Below are positions 56,219-64,000 of a stretch of DNA of 64,000 nucleotides, in pieces. Numbering within the stretch: the first letter of the stretch is position 1; every line of letters starts with the position of its first letter. The position numbers were made by a program, and so were the translations under genes. Source of the DNA: Kribbella sindirgiensis (lineage in GTDB: Bacteria; Actinomycetota; Actinomycetes; Propionibacteriales; Kribbellaceae); NCBI RefSeq assembly GCF_004331435.1, contig NZ_SJKA01000004.1, forward strand, positions 558,001 through 622,000, written 5' to 3'. Below the pieces are notes generated by a model. That model made no database searches and was not told the origin of the DNA. It saw only the letters and a list, made by a program, of their open reading frames with translations.

Positions 56219-58120
56219 ATGGGCGCGAGACCGCTGGTGTTCGCTCTGACGGTGTTGCTGTTCGTCGTACTGCACGAACCGGTCGCAGCCGCGGAGTCGC
56301 CGGAAGACACGGCTGCTCACGTACTCGCGGATCGCTACGCGCCGATCGTCAGGCTTCAGGACGGCGGCGCGAACTGCGAGTACGGCGAACAGTTCCAGCC
56401 GACCGATGTCGAGGCGGTCCTCGGTGATCAGCAGGTCGCCCTCCGCGGGCCCTGGCGACCGCCCGACCTGGTCAAGACCCAGCCGGAAGGCACCGACCTC
56501 GGCCGTGCGTATCCGGGCCATTTCCTGGACTTCCCGGGCGACCCGTTGCGCCCCGGCTGCGACTACGCCGAATGGTCGGCGCGCATCAACCGCGTGCATC
56601 CGGCGACCGTGTACGCCCACGTGGTCGCGGACTCGGGCCTGCTCTCCTTGGAGTACTGGTTCTTCTACGTCTTCAACGACTACAACAACACGCATGAAGG
56701 CGACTGGGAGTCCGTGCAGCTGATCTTCGATGCGACGACGCCGACGGCCGCGTTGCGTACCGATCCGACGGCCGTCGGGTTCAGCCAGCACGGGGGCGCC
56801 GAGCGGGCGCGGTGGGGTGACGCGAAGCTCGAGATCGTCGACGGCACGCATCCGGTCGTGTACCCGGCGGCCGGCTCGCACGCCAACAAGTTCGGCCGCC
56901 GGCTGTATCTCGGCCGCGGCTCCGAGGGCCTCGGCTGTGACGACACGACGCGGCCCGGGATCGAGCTCCGGCCCAAGGTCGCCTACGTCCCGATGGCGCG
57001 AGCGGACTATCTGAAGCAGTACCCGTGGCTGGCCTTCGAGGGCCGCTGGGGTGAGCGGCAGCGGTCGTTCTTCGACGGACCGACCGGACCCAATCAGAAG
57101 GCCTCCTGGGTGCAACCGGTCCAGGACGCCGAGGCGACCTGGCGGGACGACAGCACGACCGTACCGGCCGGCCGTCTCCTCGGCCCGAGCAGCACCGGCG
57201 CCTTCTGTACGGCGGTTGCCACCGGATCGAACCTGCTCCGCGAGACCCTCGATCGCACGTGGTTGTTGGGCCTCCTGCTGACCGTGGTCGTCATCCTGAT
57301 CTGGCTCGCAGCGAGCCGGACCCGCTGGAGTCCCAGCACGCCACTACCGGCGAGGACGCGGCGCGCGTGGGGCCAGACTGTCGCAGCCGCGTTCCAGTTG
57401 TTCCGGCAGAGACCCGGCCTGTTCGGCGGATTCGCCGTCGCATTCGTCGTCCTGAGCCTCGCGACGCTCGGCCTCGCCGAACTCCAGGCCGCCCGGCACG
57501 ACGCGCCCGCCGACCTCGGCGCTCCGACCGAGAACGCGACAGGTTTCTGGGCGTCACTACTCGCTCTCGCCGTCACCGCGCTCACAGCCGCGACGTACGT
57601 CGCACTGCTCGCCGCGGTCACCTCGACGCTCGACCGGCTGGACCGCAACGTGCCAGTGACGACCGCGTTCAACTGGCACGACGTGCGATCGCGCGCTCGG
57701 CCACTGGCCGCGGTCGCCGTCCGGTACTTCGTGGTCATCGCCGTGCTGACCGTAGTCGTGGCGACGATCCCGCTGGCCGTGTACTACGCGGTGAGCAGGG
57801 CCTTCGCCCTACCTGCCGTGATCGCGGAGCAGGTATCCGCGACTACGGCGCTGAAACGCAGCCGGCTCCTGGTGAAGGGCCGCTGGTGGCGAACCGCCGG
57901 CCGGCTCACGATCGTCGTCGGGCTCGGTCTCGCCGTCGGGCCGATCGCCGGGATCGTGCTCCTGCTCGCAACAGATCTGCAGCCCACGCTGATCAACGTG
58001 GTGTCGTCGCTGTTGTTCGCCCTCGTGATGCCGCTCGTCGCGGCCGCCGTCGGCTACCTGTACTTCGACCGCGCCGCCGCCGTGCGAGAACAGCCGGACG
58101 AGGTCGCCCAGATCGGGTGA
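56219..58120 (+). CDS. Vps62-domain protein with membrane C-terminus, 633 aa
   Basis: ATG 56219 begins a clean signal peptide (MGARPLVFALTVLLFVVLHEPVAAAE). Residues 30-340 form a Vps62-like domain: APIVRLQDG, EYWFFYVFNDYNN then HEGDWESVQLIF, ALGFSQH-type VGFSQHGG, VYPAAGSHANKFG. After a membrane helix (about 354-374) come several more helices (about 410-615) resembling DUF7847-type membrane regions (TTALKRSRLLVKGRWWRT). The mix of extracytoplasmic Vps62 domain and multi-pass tail is typical of actinomycete surface proteins. Function unknown. Confidence 0.75.
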   Translation: MGARPLVFALTVLLFVVLHEPVAAAESPEDTAAHVLADRYAPIVRLQDGGANCEYGEQFQPTDVEAVLGDQQVALRGPWRPPDLVKTQPEGTDLGRAYPGHFLDFPGDPLRPGCDYAEWSARINRVHPATVYAHVVADSGLLSLEYWFFYVFNDYNNTHEGDWESVQLIFDATTPTAALRTDPTAVGFSQHGGAERARWGDAKLEIVDGTHPVVYPAAGSHANKFGRRLYLGRGSEGLGCDDTTRPGIELRPKVAYVPMARADYLKQYPWLAFEGRWGERQRSFFDGPTGPNQKASWVQPVQDAEATWRDDSTTVPAGRLLGPSSTGAFCTAVATGSNLLRETLDRTWLLGLLLTVVVILIWLAASRTRWSPSTPLPARTRRAWGQTVAAAFQLFRQRPGLFGGFAVAFVVLSLATLGLAELQAARHDAPADLGAPTENATGFWASLLALAVTALTAATYVALLAAVTSTLDRLDRNVPVTTAFNWHDVRSRARPLAAVAVRYFVVIAVLTVVVATIPLAVYYAVSRAFALPAVIAEQVSATTALKRSRLLVKGRWWRTAGRLTIVVGLGLAVGPIAGIVLLLATDLQPTLINVVSSLLFALVMPLVAAAVGYLYFDRAAAVREQPDEVAQIG

Positions 58121-58154
58121 CCTGGCCGGCGGACGCCGTACCTATTGTCGGGAT

Positions 58155-59273
58155 GTGTCCCAGGCCGACGGCGGACCGCCGCAACCCGCAGCCAGGACCG
58201 GACCGGCCCGGCTGCTGATCGTCGCGATCGCGGAGGGCGTGATCGTTGCGGCGCTCGTGATCGCGCTGATCGTGGTCAGCGTCCGGCGCGGCGGAGGTAC
58301 GGCGGACGCCTCGCCGGCCGCGGGTCCGGCCGATGCCGGTACGGCGATGTGCCCGGCGATCCCGGTCGCGAACCAGATCCTGCCGTCGATCGTCACGATC
58401 TCGGCGAGCCGTGGCGTCCAGAGCGGTACCGGCTCGGGGCAGGTGTTCCGCGACGGCGGCTACATCCTGACCAACGACCACGTCGTCTCACCGGGCGTCG
58501 GCGGCACGATATCGGTCCAGTACAGCGACGGACACAACGCGGCCGCCGTTCTCGTCGGCCGCGATCCCAGCACCGATCTCGCGGTGCTGAAGGCCTCCGA
58601 CGAGGCGAAGGGGTATCCCGTGATCGGTCTCGGCTCCTCGGCCGGGCTGCAGGTCGGGCAGCCGGTGGTCGCCCTCGGCGCTCCGCTCGGGCTGGCGAGC
58701 ACGGTCACGTCGGGGATCGTCAGCGCGCTCGACCGCTACGTGCCGGTGCCCGGCGACGGCGTCACCCATCACCTGATCGGCGCCATCCAGACCGATGCGG
58801 CGATCAACCCCGGCAACAGCGGCGGCGCCCTGGTCGACTGCGCCGGAAAACTGGTCGGTGTCAACGCCGCGATCGCCACCGTCCCGAACGAGGCCGGCGT
58901 CGGCGGCGGCGGGAGCGTCGGTCTGGGCTTCGCGATCCCGATCGATCTCGCGAACCCGATCGCCGACGAGCTCATCCGGACCGGTAAGCCCGGGCACCCG
59001 ACGACCGGCCTGCAGCTGCAGGAGATCCCACCGGCACTCGCCAAGGCGTCCGGCGCCCCGAGCGGGCTCTTCGTTCTCGCCGCGACCGGACCAGGCGCGA
59101 AGGCCGGCTTGAAGGCCGGCGACGTGATCACCGCGGTCGACGGCGCTCCGGCCGTCAGCAGCGAACAGATCGTGGTCGCGACACTGACCCGCAAGGCCGG
59201 CGACACCCTCGAGCTGACGTACGTGCGCGCCGGAACCTCAGCCACCACCTCGCTCACGCTCGCCGCCCCCTGA
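58155..59273 (+). CDS. HtrA/DegP-like serine protease with PDZ domain
   Basis: GTG 58155. One N-terminal membrane helix (about 24-43). Trypsin-like domain: His in YILTNDHVV, Asp in STDLAVLK, Ser in NPGNSGGALVD. A PDZ domain follows (about 280-368: GLFVLAATGPGAKAGLKAGDVITAV). It is anchored facing outward and degrades or refolds damaged proteins. Its stop lies inside the convergent glutaminase gene; the two 3' ends overlap by 36 bp. Confidence 0.9.
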   Translation: MSQADGGPPQPAARTGPARLLIVAIAEGVIVAALVIALIVVSVRRGGGTADASPAAGPADAGTAMCPAIPVANQILPSIVTISASRGVQSGTGSGQVFRDGGYILTNDHVVSPGVGGTISVQYSDGHNAAAVLVGRDPSTDLAVLKASDEAKGYPVIGLGSSAGLQVGQPVVALGAPLGLASTVTSGIVSALDRYVPVPGDGVTHHLIGAIQTDAAINPGNSGGALVDCAGKLVGVNAAIATVPNEAGVGGGGSVGLGFAIPIDLANPIADELIRTGKPGHPTTGLQLQEIPPALAKASGAPSGLFVLAATGPGAKAGLKAGDVITAVDGAPAVSSEQIVVATLTRKAGDTLELTYVRAGTSATTSLTLAAP

Positions 59274-60254
59274 GGCCGGCGCGACCGGCTGCGAGGCGAG
59301 CAGATCCAGACCGAGCCGCCGGGCCAGGAACCGTGCCGCCAACTGGCCCTGCACGCTGTTCCCGGCCCGGTCCAGCCGCGGACCGAAGGTTCCCAGTCCG
59401 CCCTTGCCGGGTGAGACCGTCACGATGCCGCCGCCGATCCCGCTCTTTCCCGGCACCCCGACGTCGAGCAGCCAGTCACCCGACGTCTCGTACAGGCCCG
59501 CGATCGCCATCACCACCAGCGTCACCCGAGCGACATCGGCGTCGATCACCCGTTCCTGAGTCACCGGACAGACGCCGCCGTCGGCCAGCGTCGCACCCAT
59601 CACCGCCAGGTCCGCGGCGGCGATGCTCAAGCAGCTCTGCCTGGTGTAGAGCTCGGTCGCCTCGGACGGATCCCCGTCGAGAGCGCCGACACTCTTCAGG
59701 AGCGCCGCGAGCGCACGGTTGCGATGGTTCGTGGCCAAGGCCGACGCCAGCACGTCCTGATCCAGAACGAGTTCACGACCCGCGAAACGGGACAGACCGT
59801 CGACGATGAACTGCCAGCGGTCGTCGAGAGACCTGCCCGGCGTGAGGCTGGTCGTCGCGATCGCGCCCGGGTTCACCATCGGATTGGTTCGGCCGGCCGG
59901 CGACTGTTCGACCGCCTGGACGGAGTTGAAGGGCAGGCCGGTCGCGTTGACTCCGACGAGTTCGCGGAGGGCGTCGACGCCGACCGCCTGGCACATGAGG
60001 GCGAAGACGAACGGCTTGGCGACGCTCATGATCGTGAACGGCCGGTGCGCGTCCCCCGCCTCGTACAACCGGCCGTCGGTCGTCGCGACGCAGACCCCGA
60101 AGTCATCCGGATCGACACCGGCCAAGGCGGGATACACCTCCGAGACGCCGCCGTCACCGACGCCGCGAAAACGCTCGTACGTCTCCTGGACCAGGTCGGC
60201 GACGGTCGATCCGTCGGGCAGGCCACCGGTCGAGACGTACCTGGCTACGGACAT
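59238..60254 (-). CDS. glsA: Glutaminase
   Basis: A 338-residue glutaminase of the serine beta-lactamase-like fold. The catalytic SxxK is in FTIMSVAKPFVFAL; other conserved parts are GVNATGLPFNS, GRTNPMVNPGAIATTSL and a late SGIGGGIVTVSPGKGG. It hydrolyses glutamine to glutamate and ammonia in the cytosol. It is the last gene of an operon with an M17 aminopeptidase, AbgT transporter and SLC13-like permease, one base after the permease stop. It overlaps the convergent HtrA-like gene by 36 bp, the family's C-terminal end being slightly extended. Confidence 0.92.
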   Translation of the reverse strand: MSVARYVSTGGLPDGSTVADLVQETYERFRGVGDGGVSEVYPALAGVDPDDFGVCVATTDGRLYEAGDAHRPFTIMSVAKPFVFALMCQAVGVDALRELVGVNATGLPFNSVQAVEQSPAGRTNPMVNPGAIATTSLTPGRSLDDRWQFIVDGLSRFAGRELVLDQDVLASALATNHRNRALAALLKSVGALDGDPSEATELYTRQSCLSIAAADLAVMGATLADGGVCPVTQERVIDADVARVTLVVMAIAGLYETSGDWLLDVGVPGKSGIGGGIVTVSPGKGGLGTFGPRLDRAGNSVQGQLAARFLARRLGLDLLASQPVAPASGGGERERGGG

Positions 60255-60255
60255 C

Positions 60256-62052
60256 TCAGAACGGCCAGACCAGCGGGACGATGACGAGTGCCGTCAGCAA
60301 CCACCACGCCATCACCACGAGGCCGAGCTTCCAGTAGTCCCCGAACCGGTAGCCCGCCGGGCTCATGATCATCATGTTCGCGGGGGTCGAGATCGGCGTC
60401 AGCAGCGAGGCCGCGCCGGCGACCGCGATCAGCATCAGCACCGGCTTGACCGACGTACCGGTGCCCTCGGCCGCTGCCACCGCGATCGGCGCGACGATCA
60501 GCACGGTGGCGGTGTTGCTGACCATCTGCCCCAGCGCGGCGGTGAGCAGGAAGAGTGCCAGCAGCAACAAGTACGGCCGGCCGGTTCCGACCGTGTCGAT
60601 GATCAGGTCGGCGATCCGGTCCGCGCCGCCACTGGCCTGGATCGCCCCGGACAACGGGATCAGGCTGCCGATCAGGACGATGATCTGCCACGACACGGCG
60701 CGGTACGCCTGCCGCGGACCGACCACCCTGGTCAGCACCATCGCCGTCGCCGCCAGCAGACCGGCCATCGCGGGCGGTACGGCGCCGGTCGCGAGCAGCA
60801 CGACCATCCCCACGAGAACGGCGACGGCGACCGATGCCTTCGGCCCCCACGGAACGGCCTGGCGGCGGACGAGTTCGGGAGAGTCGACGAGCAGGACGTC
60901 CCGGTCCGCGCCGAGCTCGTCGAGGACCGCCCACGGACCGTGTACGAGGATCGCATCGCCCTCGGCGAGCTGCGTGTGCCGGTGACCGCGGTCCTTCCCC
61001 ATCCGCTGGACGGCCACGATCACCAGGTCGCGCCCGCGATGCATCCCCGGGAAGACGGTCTCGCCGACGAGTGCCGATCGCGGCGGGATCACGGCCTCGA
61101 CGAGCCCGGTGTCGCGGGTCATCAGGTCCACGACCGGCGTCGGCGCCATGCTGACCGCGAGCAGAGAGTCCGCGGTCAGGCTGTCGATCTGGTCGGACGG
61201 TCCCGTCACGACCAGGACGTCGCCGACGGCGAAAGCGGCGTCCTTGCGGGCCCGGCCGTGCCCGTCCTCGACGCCGACGAGCGTGACATCGGGGTACGAC
61301 GTGAGGTCGACATCGCGGACGCTCTGCCCGAGCAACGGCGAGAACTCGAGCACTCGCAGCCGGTAGAAGCCACCCCGCACGTCGTAGTGCACGTCGAGGG
61401 TGCGGGCGTGGACGGCCAGGTCGGCAGCGGGATGGGCCGGCCGGGTGGCAGGGAGCAGCCGAGGGCCGAGGAGGACCGAGAGGGCGATGGTGCCGACGAC
61501 GAGCGGCAGGCCGACGATCGCGAAGGAGAAGAACGGGAACGCGCCCGCGCCGGCATCGTTCGCCGCGTCAGAGACGATGATGTTGACCGGGGTCCCGGTG
61601 AGCATCAGCAACGACCCGGCACTGCCCGCGAACGACAGCGGCATCAGCATCCGCGAGGGCGGTTGCCCGATGCGCACAGCTAGCATGACCACCAGGGGCA
61701 GCAGCGCCGCGACGGCTCCGTTCAGCGTGATCAATGCCGACACCACGGCACAGAGAGCGGTGACGGCGATCAGCAGGCGGCTTCGGGTGGTTCCGGCGTA
61801 CCTGACGATCGCCTGCCCCGCCCAGGCGGTCACTCCGGTGGAGTCGATCCCCTCACTGACGACGAACAACGCGGCGATGAAGATCACCACCGGATCGCCG
61901 AAGCCCGCGAGTACCTCGGTGAAACTCAGGACACCGGTCGCCCAGAGCGCCAGCACAACAAGGACCGCGACGACGTCGACGGGCAGCCGGTTCCAGACGA
62001 ACAGCACCACGGCCAGCCCGAGAATCAGCAGGCTCAGCGTGCCTTCATCCAT
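60256..62052 (-). CDS. SLC13/CitT-type permease with two TrkA-C domains
   Basis: A 598-residue transporter with about eleven membrane helices. N-terminal helices (SLLILGLAVVLFVWNRLP..., FGDPVVIFIAALFVVSEGI) are followed by two RCK_C/TrkA-C-like cytosolic domains at about 205-370 (DVTLVGVEDGHGRA and GRDLVIVAVQRMGKD), then more helices with ASLLTPISTPANMMIM, the SxxTP signature of divalent anion:sodium symporters. The substrate may be sulphate, dicarboxylate or a related anion. It follows abgT by 9 bp and precedes glsA by 1 bp. Confidence 0.85.
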   Translation of the reverse strand: MDEGTLSLLILGLAVVLFVWNRLPVDVVAVLVVLALWATGVLSFTEVLAGFGDPVVIFIAALFVVSEGIDSTGVTAWAGQAIVRYAGTTRSRLLIAVTALCAVVSALITLNGAVAALLPLVVMLAVRIGQPPSRMLMPLSFAGSAGSLLMLTGTPVNIIVSDAANDAGAGAFPFFSFAIVGLPLVVGTIALSVLLGPRLLPATRPAHPAADLAVHARTLDVHYDVRGGFYRLRVLEFSPLLGQSVRDVDLTSYPDVTLVGVEDGHGRARKDAAFAVGDVLVVTGPSDQIDSLTADSLLAVSMAPTPVVDLMTRDTGLVEAVIPPRSALVGETVFPGMHRGRDLVIVAVQRMGKDRGHRHTQLAEGDAILVHGPWAVLDELGADRDVLLVDSPELVRRQAVPWGPKASVAVAVLVGMVVLLATGAVPPAMAGLLAATAMVLTRVVGPRQAYRAVSWQIIVLIGSLIPLSGAIQASGGADRIADLIIDTVGTGRPYLLLLALFLLTAALGQMVSNTATVLIVAPIAVAAAEGTGTSVKPVLMLIAVAGAASLLTPISTPANMMIMSPAGYRFGDYWKLGLVVMAWWLLTALVIVPLVWPF

Positions 62053-62061
62053 GAGGGTTGC

Positions 62062-63729
62062 CTAGCCGAGATGGACCGGGGCGGACGGGCCCCACGGGAT
62101 GCCGATCAGGTACCAGGCGATGTAGAAGAGCGTCCACGCGATCAGCACGATGCCGGTGTAGGGCAGCATCATCGACACCACGGTGCCCATGCCCGCCTTC
62201 TTCCGGTACCGCTGGCTGACGAGCACGATGAACGGCAGGTACACCATCAGCGGCGTGATCACGTTCGCCGGGCCGTCGCCGACGCGGTACGCCGCGACGA
62301 CCGTCTGCGGCGCGATGCCCAACCGGTAGAACAGCGGGATGAAGATCGGCGCCAGGATCGCCCACTTCGGGATCACGCCCGGCATGATCAGGTCGATGAC
62401 GAAGACCAGCAGGATGAAGCCGATCAGCAACGGCAGCGCTCCGATGTCGGCCCGCTCGAGCAGGTCGGCCAGGCCGGTCGCGGCCAGTGTCGACATGTTC
62501 GTGTAGTTGAAGTAGGCGATGAACTGCGCGATCAGCAGCATCAGGAAGATCAGGCCGCCGAGCCCGTTGAAGGTCTTCACGATCGCGTTGATCACGTTCG
62601 TACTGCCGGTCAGGGACTTCGCGCCGCGGCCGTAGCCGAGGCCGGCGGCGAGGAACAGCATCGAGATGATGAAGAGCAGACTGCTCATGAACGGCGACGA
62701 CCCGAAGATCTCACCGGTGTCCGGGTTGCGCAGCGGCGCCTTGGGGATGAACGTCAGCGCGGACACGATCGCGACCGCCACCAGCAGGTAGTACACCGAC
62801 CAGCGCAGCCCGCGGGACTCCAGCCGCATCTCCTCGTCGGTGGGCTGATGGTCGACCGGTGCGTCGGACGGCGCCTCGGACGGGTCGTACCTGCCGAGCC
62901 GGGGCTCCAGCAGCCGCTCGGTGATCACCGTCATCACCAGGGCGCAGAACAGCGTCGCCGCGATGCTGAAGTAGAAGTTGTGCGTGACGTTCAGGCTGAC
63001 GTCGGGAGCGACCAGGCCGATCGTCTCGTTGGTGACCTCGGTGATGATGCCGTCGGCGGGCGTGATCAGCACGTTCACGAAGAACGCCGCGCTGACCCCG
63101 GCGTACGCCGCCGCGATACCGGCCAGCGGGTGCCGCCCGAGCGACGCGAACGCCGCCGCTCCGAGCGGGATCAGCACCAGGTAGCCGGCATCCGAGGCCA
63201 CGCTCGAGATGCCGCCGAGCAGCACGATGATGAACGTGATCGCCGCTTTCGGGGCGACCTTCACCATCTTCCGGATCAGCGCCGCGATCAGCCCTGCCTC
63301 CTCGGCGACCCCGACCCCGATCATCGCGACCAGGATCACCGCGACCACACCGAAGTCGTTGAAGTTCTGCACGGCGGTGGTGAAGATGAAGCGGATCCCG
63401 TCGCCGGTGAGCAGGCTCTCGGCGGTGATCGTCTCGTGCTTGAGCTCGTAGTCCGGGATCACCGGTGCCGGCGGGGCGTCGTTCCCCGGCACGCTGCTGC
63501 CCTGGGGATACTCGGGTGCGACCTGGACCGTGGCCGGTTCGGCGACCTCGGTGGTCACGCTCGTCCCTGCCCAGGAAAGGATCTGGGACAGGCCGATGAC
63601 GATCACGATCAGCGCGAGGAAGATCAGCGCCGGATGCGGGACCTTGTTGCCGACCCGCTCGATACCGTCCAGGACGCGCTGCATCCCGCTCTTCTTGGCG
63701 GGCTTGTCCCCGACCGTTTTCGCGTTCAT
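62062..63729 (-). CDS. AbgT-family transporter
   Basis: ATG 63729 (MNAKTVGDKPAKKSGMQRVLDGIERVGNKVPHP) overlaps the aminopeptidase stop by 4 bp. The 555-residue protein has about twelve membrane helices. Family signs are PHPALIFLALIVIVIGLS, GLSYL-type ISSVASDAGYLVLIPLGA, AGVSAAFFVNVLITPADGI, and DLIMPGVIPKWAILAPIF near the end. Members take up p-aminobenzoyl-glutamate or export related compounds. With an aminopeptidase and glutaminase in the operon, a glutamate-containing substrate is plausible; that is inference. Confidence 0.88.
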   Translation of the reverse strand: MNAKTVGDKPAKKSGMQRVLDGIERVGNKVPHPALIFLALIVIVIGLSQILSWAGTSVTTEVAEPATVQVAPEYPQGSSVPGNDAPPAPVIPDYELKHETITAESLLTGDGIRFIFTTAVQNFNDFGVVAVILVAMIGVGVAEEAGLIAALIRKMVKVAPKAAITFIIVLLGGISSVASDAGYLVLIPLGAAAFASLGRHPLAGIAAAYAGVSAAFFVNVLITPADGIITEVTNETIGLVAPDVSLNVTHNFYFSIAATLFCALVMTVITERLLEPRLGRYDPSEAPSDAPVDHQPTDEEMRLESRGLRWSVYYLLVAVAIVSALTFIPKAPLRNPDTGEIFGSSPFMSSLLFIISMLFLAAGLGYGRGAKSLTGSTNVINAIVKTFNGLGGLIFLMLLIAQFIAYFNYTNMSTLAATGLADLLERADIGALPLLIGFILLVFVIDLIMPGVIPKWAILAPIFIPLFYRLGIAPQTVVAAYRVGDGPANVITPLMVYLPFIVLVSQRYRKKAGMGTVVSMMLPYTGIVLIAWTLFYIAWYLIGIPWGPSAPVHLG

Positions 63730-64000
63730 GAGCCCGGCGGGACGAACCGGAGGGCGAACTCGATCAGCAGCTTGGTCCCGAAGCCGGTCGCGCCCTTGTT
63801 CCGCCACGTCCGCGGCGCCGGCAGTTGCGCCGTACCCGCGATGTCGACGTGGCCCCACGGCTTGCCGTCGACGAACTCCTGCAGGAACAGGCCGGCGGTG
63901 ATCGACCCGGCGTTGATCCCGCCCATGTTCGTCAGGTCGGCGATCGTCGAATCGAGCTGGGAGCGGTACGACTTGTGCAGCGGCAACTCCCACACCGGCT
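63726..64000 (-). CDS. M17 leucyl aminopeptidase, C-terminal part (5' end outside window)
   Basis: The last 91 or so residues of a cytosol aminopeptidase: YRSQLDSTIADLTNMGG, AGSITAGLFLQEFVDGKPWGHVDIAGTA and GATGFGTKLLIEF are hallmark C-terminal motifs of the M17 family. The two-metal site residues lie upstream, outside the window. Its stop overlaps abgT by 4 bp, so it heads or precedes the operon of AbgT, permease and glutaminase, consistent with peptide and glutamate use. Confidence 0.9.
   Translation of the reverse strand, partial: PVWELPLHKSYRSQLDSTIADLTNMGGINAGSITAGLFLQEFVDGKPWGHVDIAGTAQLPAPRTWRNKGATGFGTKLLIEFALRFVPPGS

Overview
The window is high-GC DNA from an actinomycete. Evidence is the GC-rich codon use with many GTG starts, SigE-type and other ECF sigma factors, a streptogrisin-like secreted protease and Streptomyces-type plasmid genes. 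A Kribbella- or Propionibacteriales-like host is plausible, but that is inference. The window has three parts: left chromosome (1-3705), an integrated conjugative or mobilizable element of about 49.06 kb (3706-52792), and right chromosome (52793-64000).

The element sits inside a host tRNA-Arg(CCU) gene and splits it. The 5' half is at 3680-3731 and the 3' half at 52767-52813, and they share a 26-bp direct repeat centred on the anticodon arm. Neither junction rebuilds a tRNA. The element instead carries its own complete tRNA-Arg(CCU) at 5352-5424 on the minus strand, between the integrase gene and the first cargo genes. Its acceptor, D and T arms match the host gene, but it differs around the anticodon stem, where recombination would take place. 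This split-and-replace arrangement is the most striking feature of the window.

Element layout. 3.7-5.4 kb: attL, paired GGGAACAG repeats (probable integrase arm sites), a tyrosine integrase fused to a C-terminal GntR-type winged helix, and the replacement tRNA. 5.5-9 kb: small unknown genes, two long perfect hairpins next to a tRNA-Arg(UCU) 3' fragment, and an AAA ATPase gene pair. 9.1-11.3 kb: an ATPase + TOPRIM pair resembling PARIS anti-phage defence. 11.9-16.1 kb: a four-gene TIR/NB-ARC/TPR operon. 16.3-20.3 kb: small genes, a RelE/Phd-type toxin-antitoxin pair and an XRE regulator. 20.3-38.8 kb: a long minus-strand replication and transfer operon with Prim-Pol replication protein, unusual C5-methyltransferase, MobF relaxase-helicase, DUF2637 and DUF4913-like proteins, VirD4-type coupling protein, PycTM-like protein and an excisionase-like HTH protein. 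38.8-41.5 kb: control region with GntR, XRE and PP2C genes and two 10-bp-phased operator arrays. 41.7-52.6 kb: further accessory genes, including a 1364-aa nuclease-STAND ATPase and a TM/kinase/FHA operon.

The genes fit together as follows. Integrase and the excisionase-like protein act on the att sites. Prim-Pol probably supports replication of the excised form, while MobF and the coupling protein carry out DNA transfer. The GntR and XRE proteins probably control the divergent promoters near 38.8 kb. Three or four candidate immune systems make up much of the cargo. No VirB4 or other mating-pair genes are visible, so the element either uses a reduced transfer route or is mobilized by another system.

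The right chromosome holds an ECF sigma/membrane-protein pair, membrane and surface genes, an HtrA-like protease, and an operon of M17 aminopeptidase (partial), AbgT transporter, SLC13-type permease and glutaminase.
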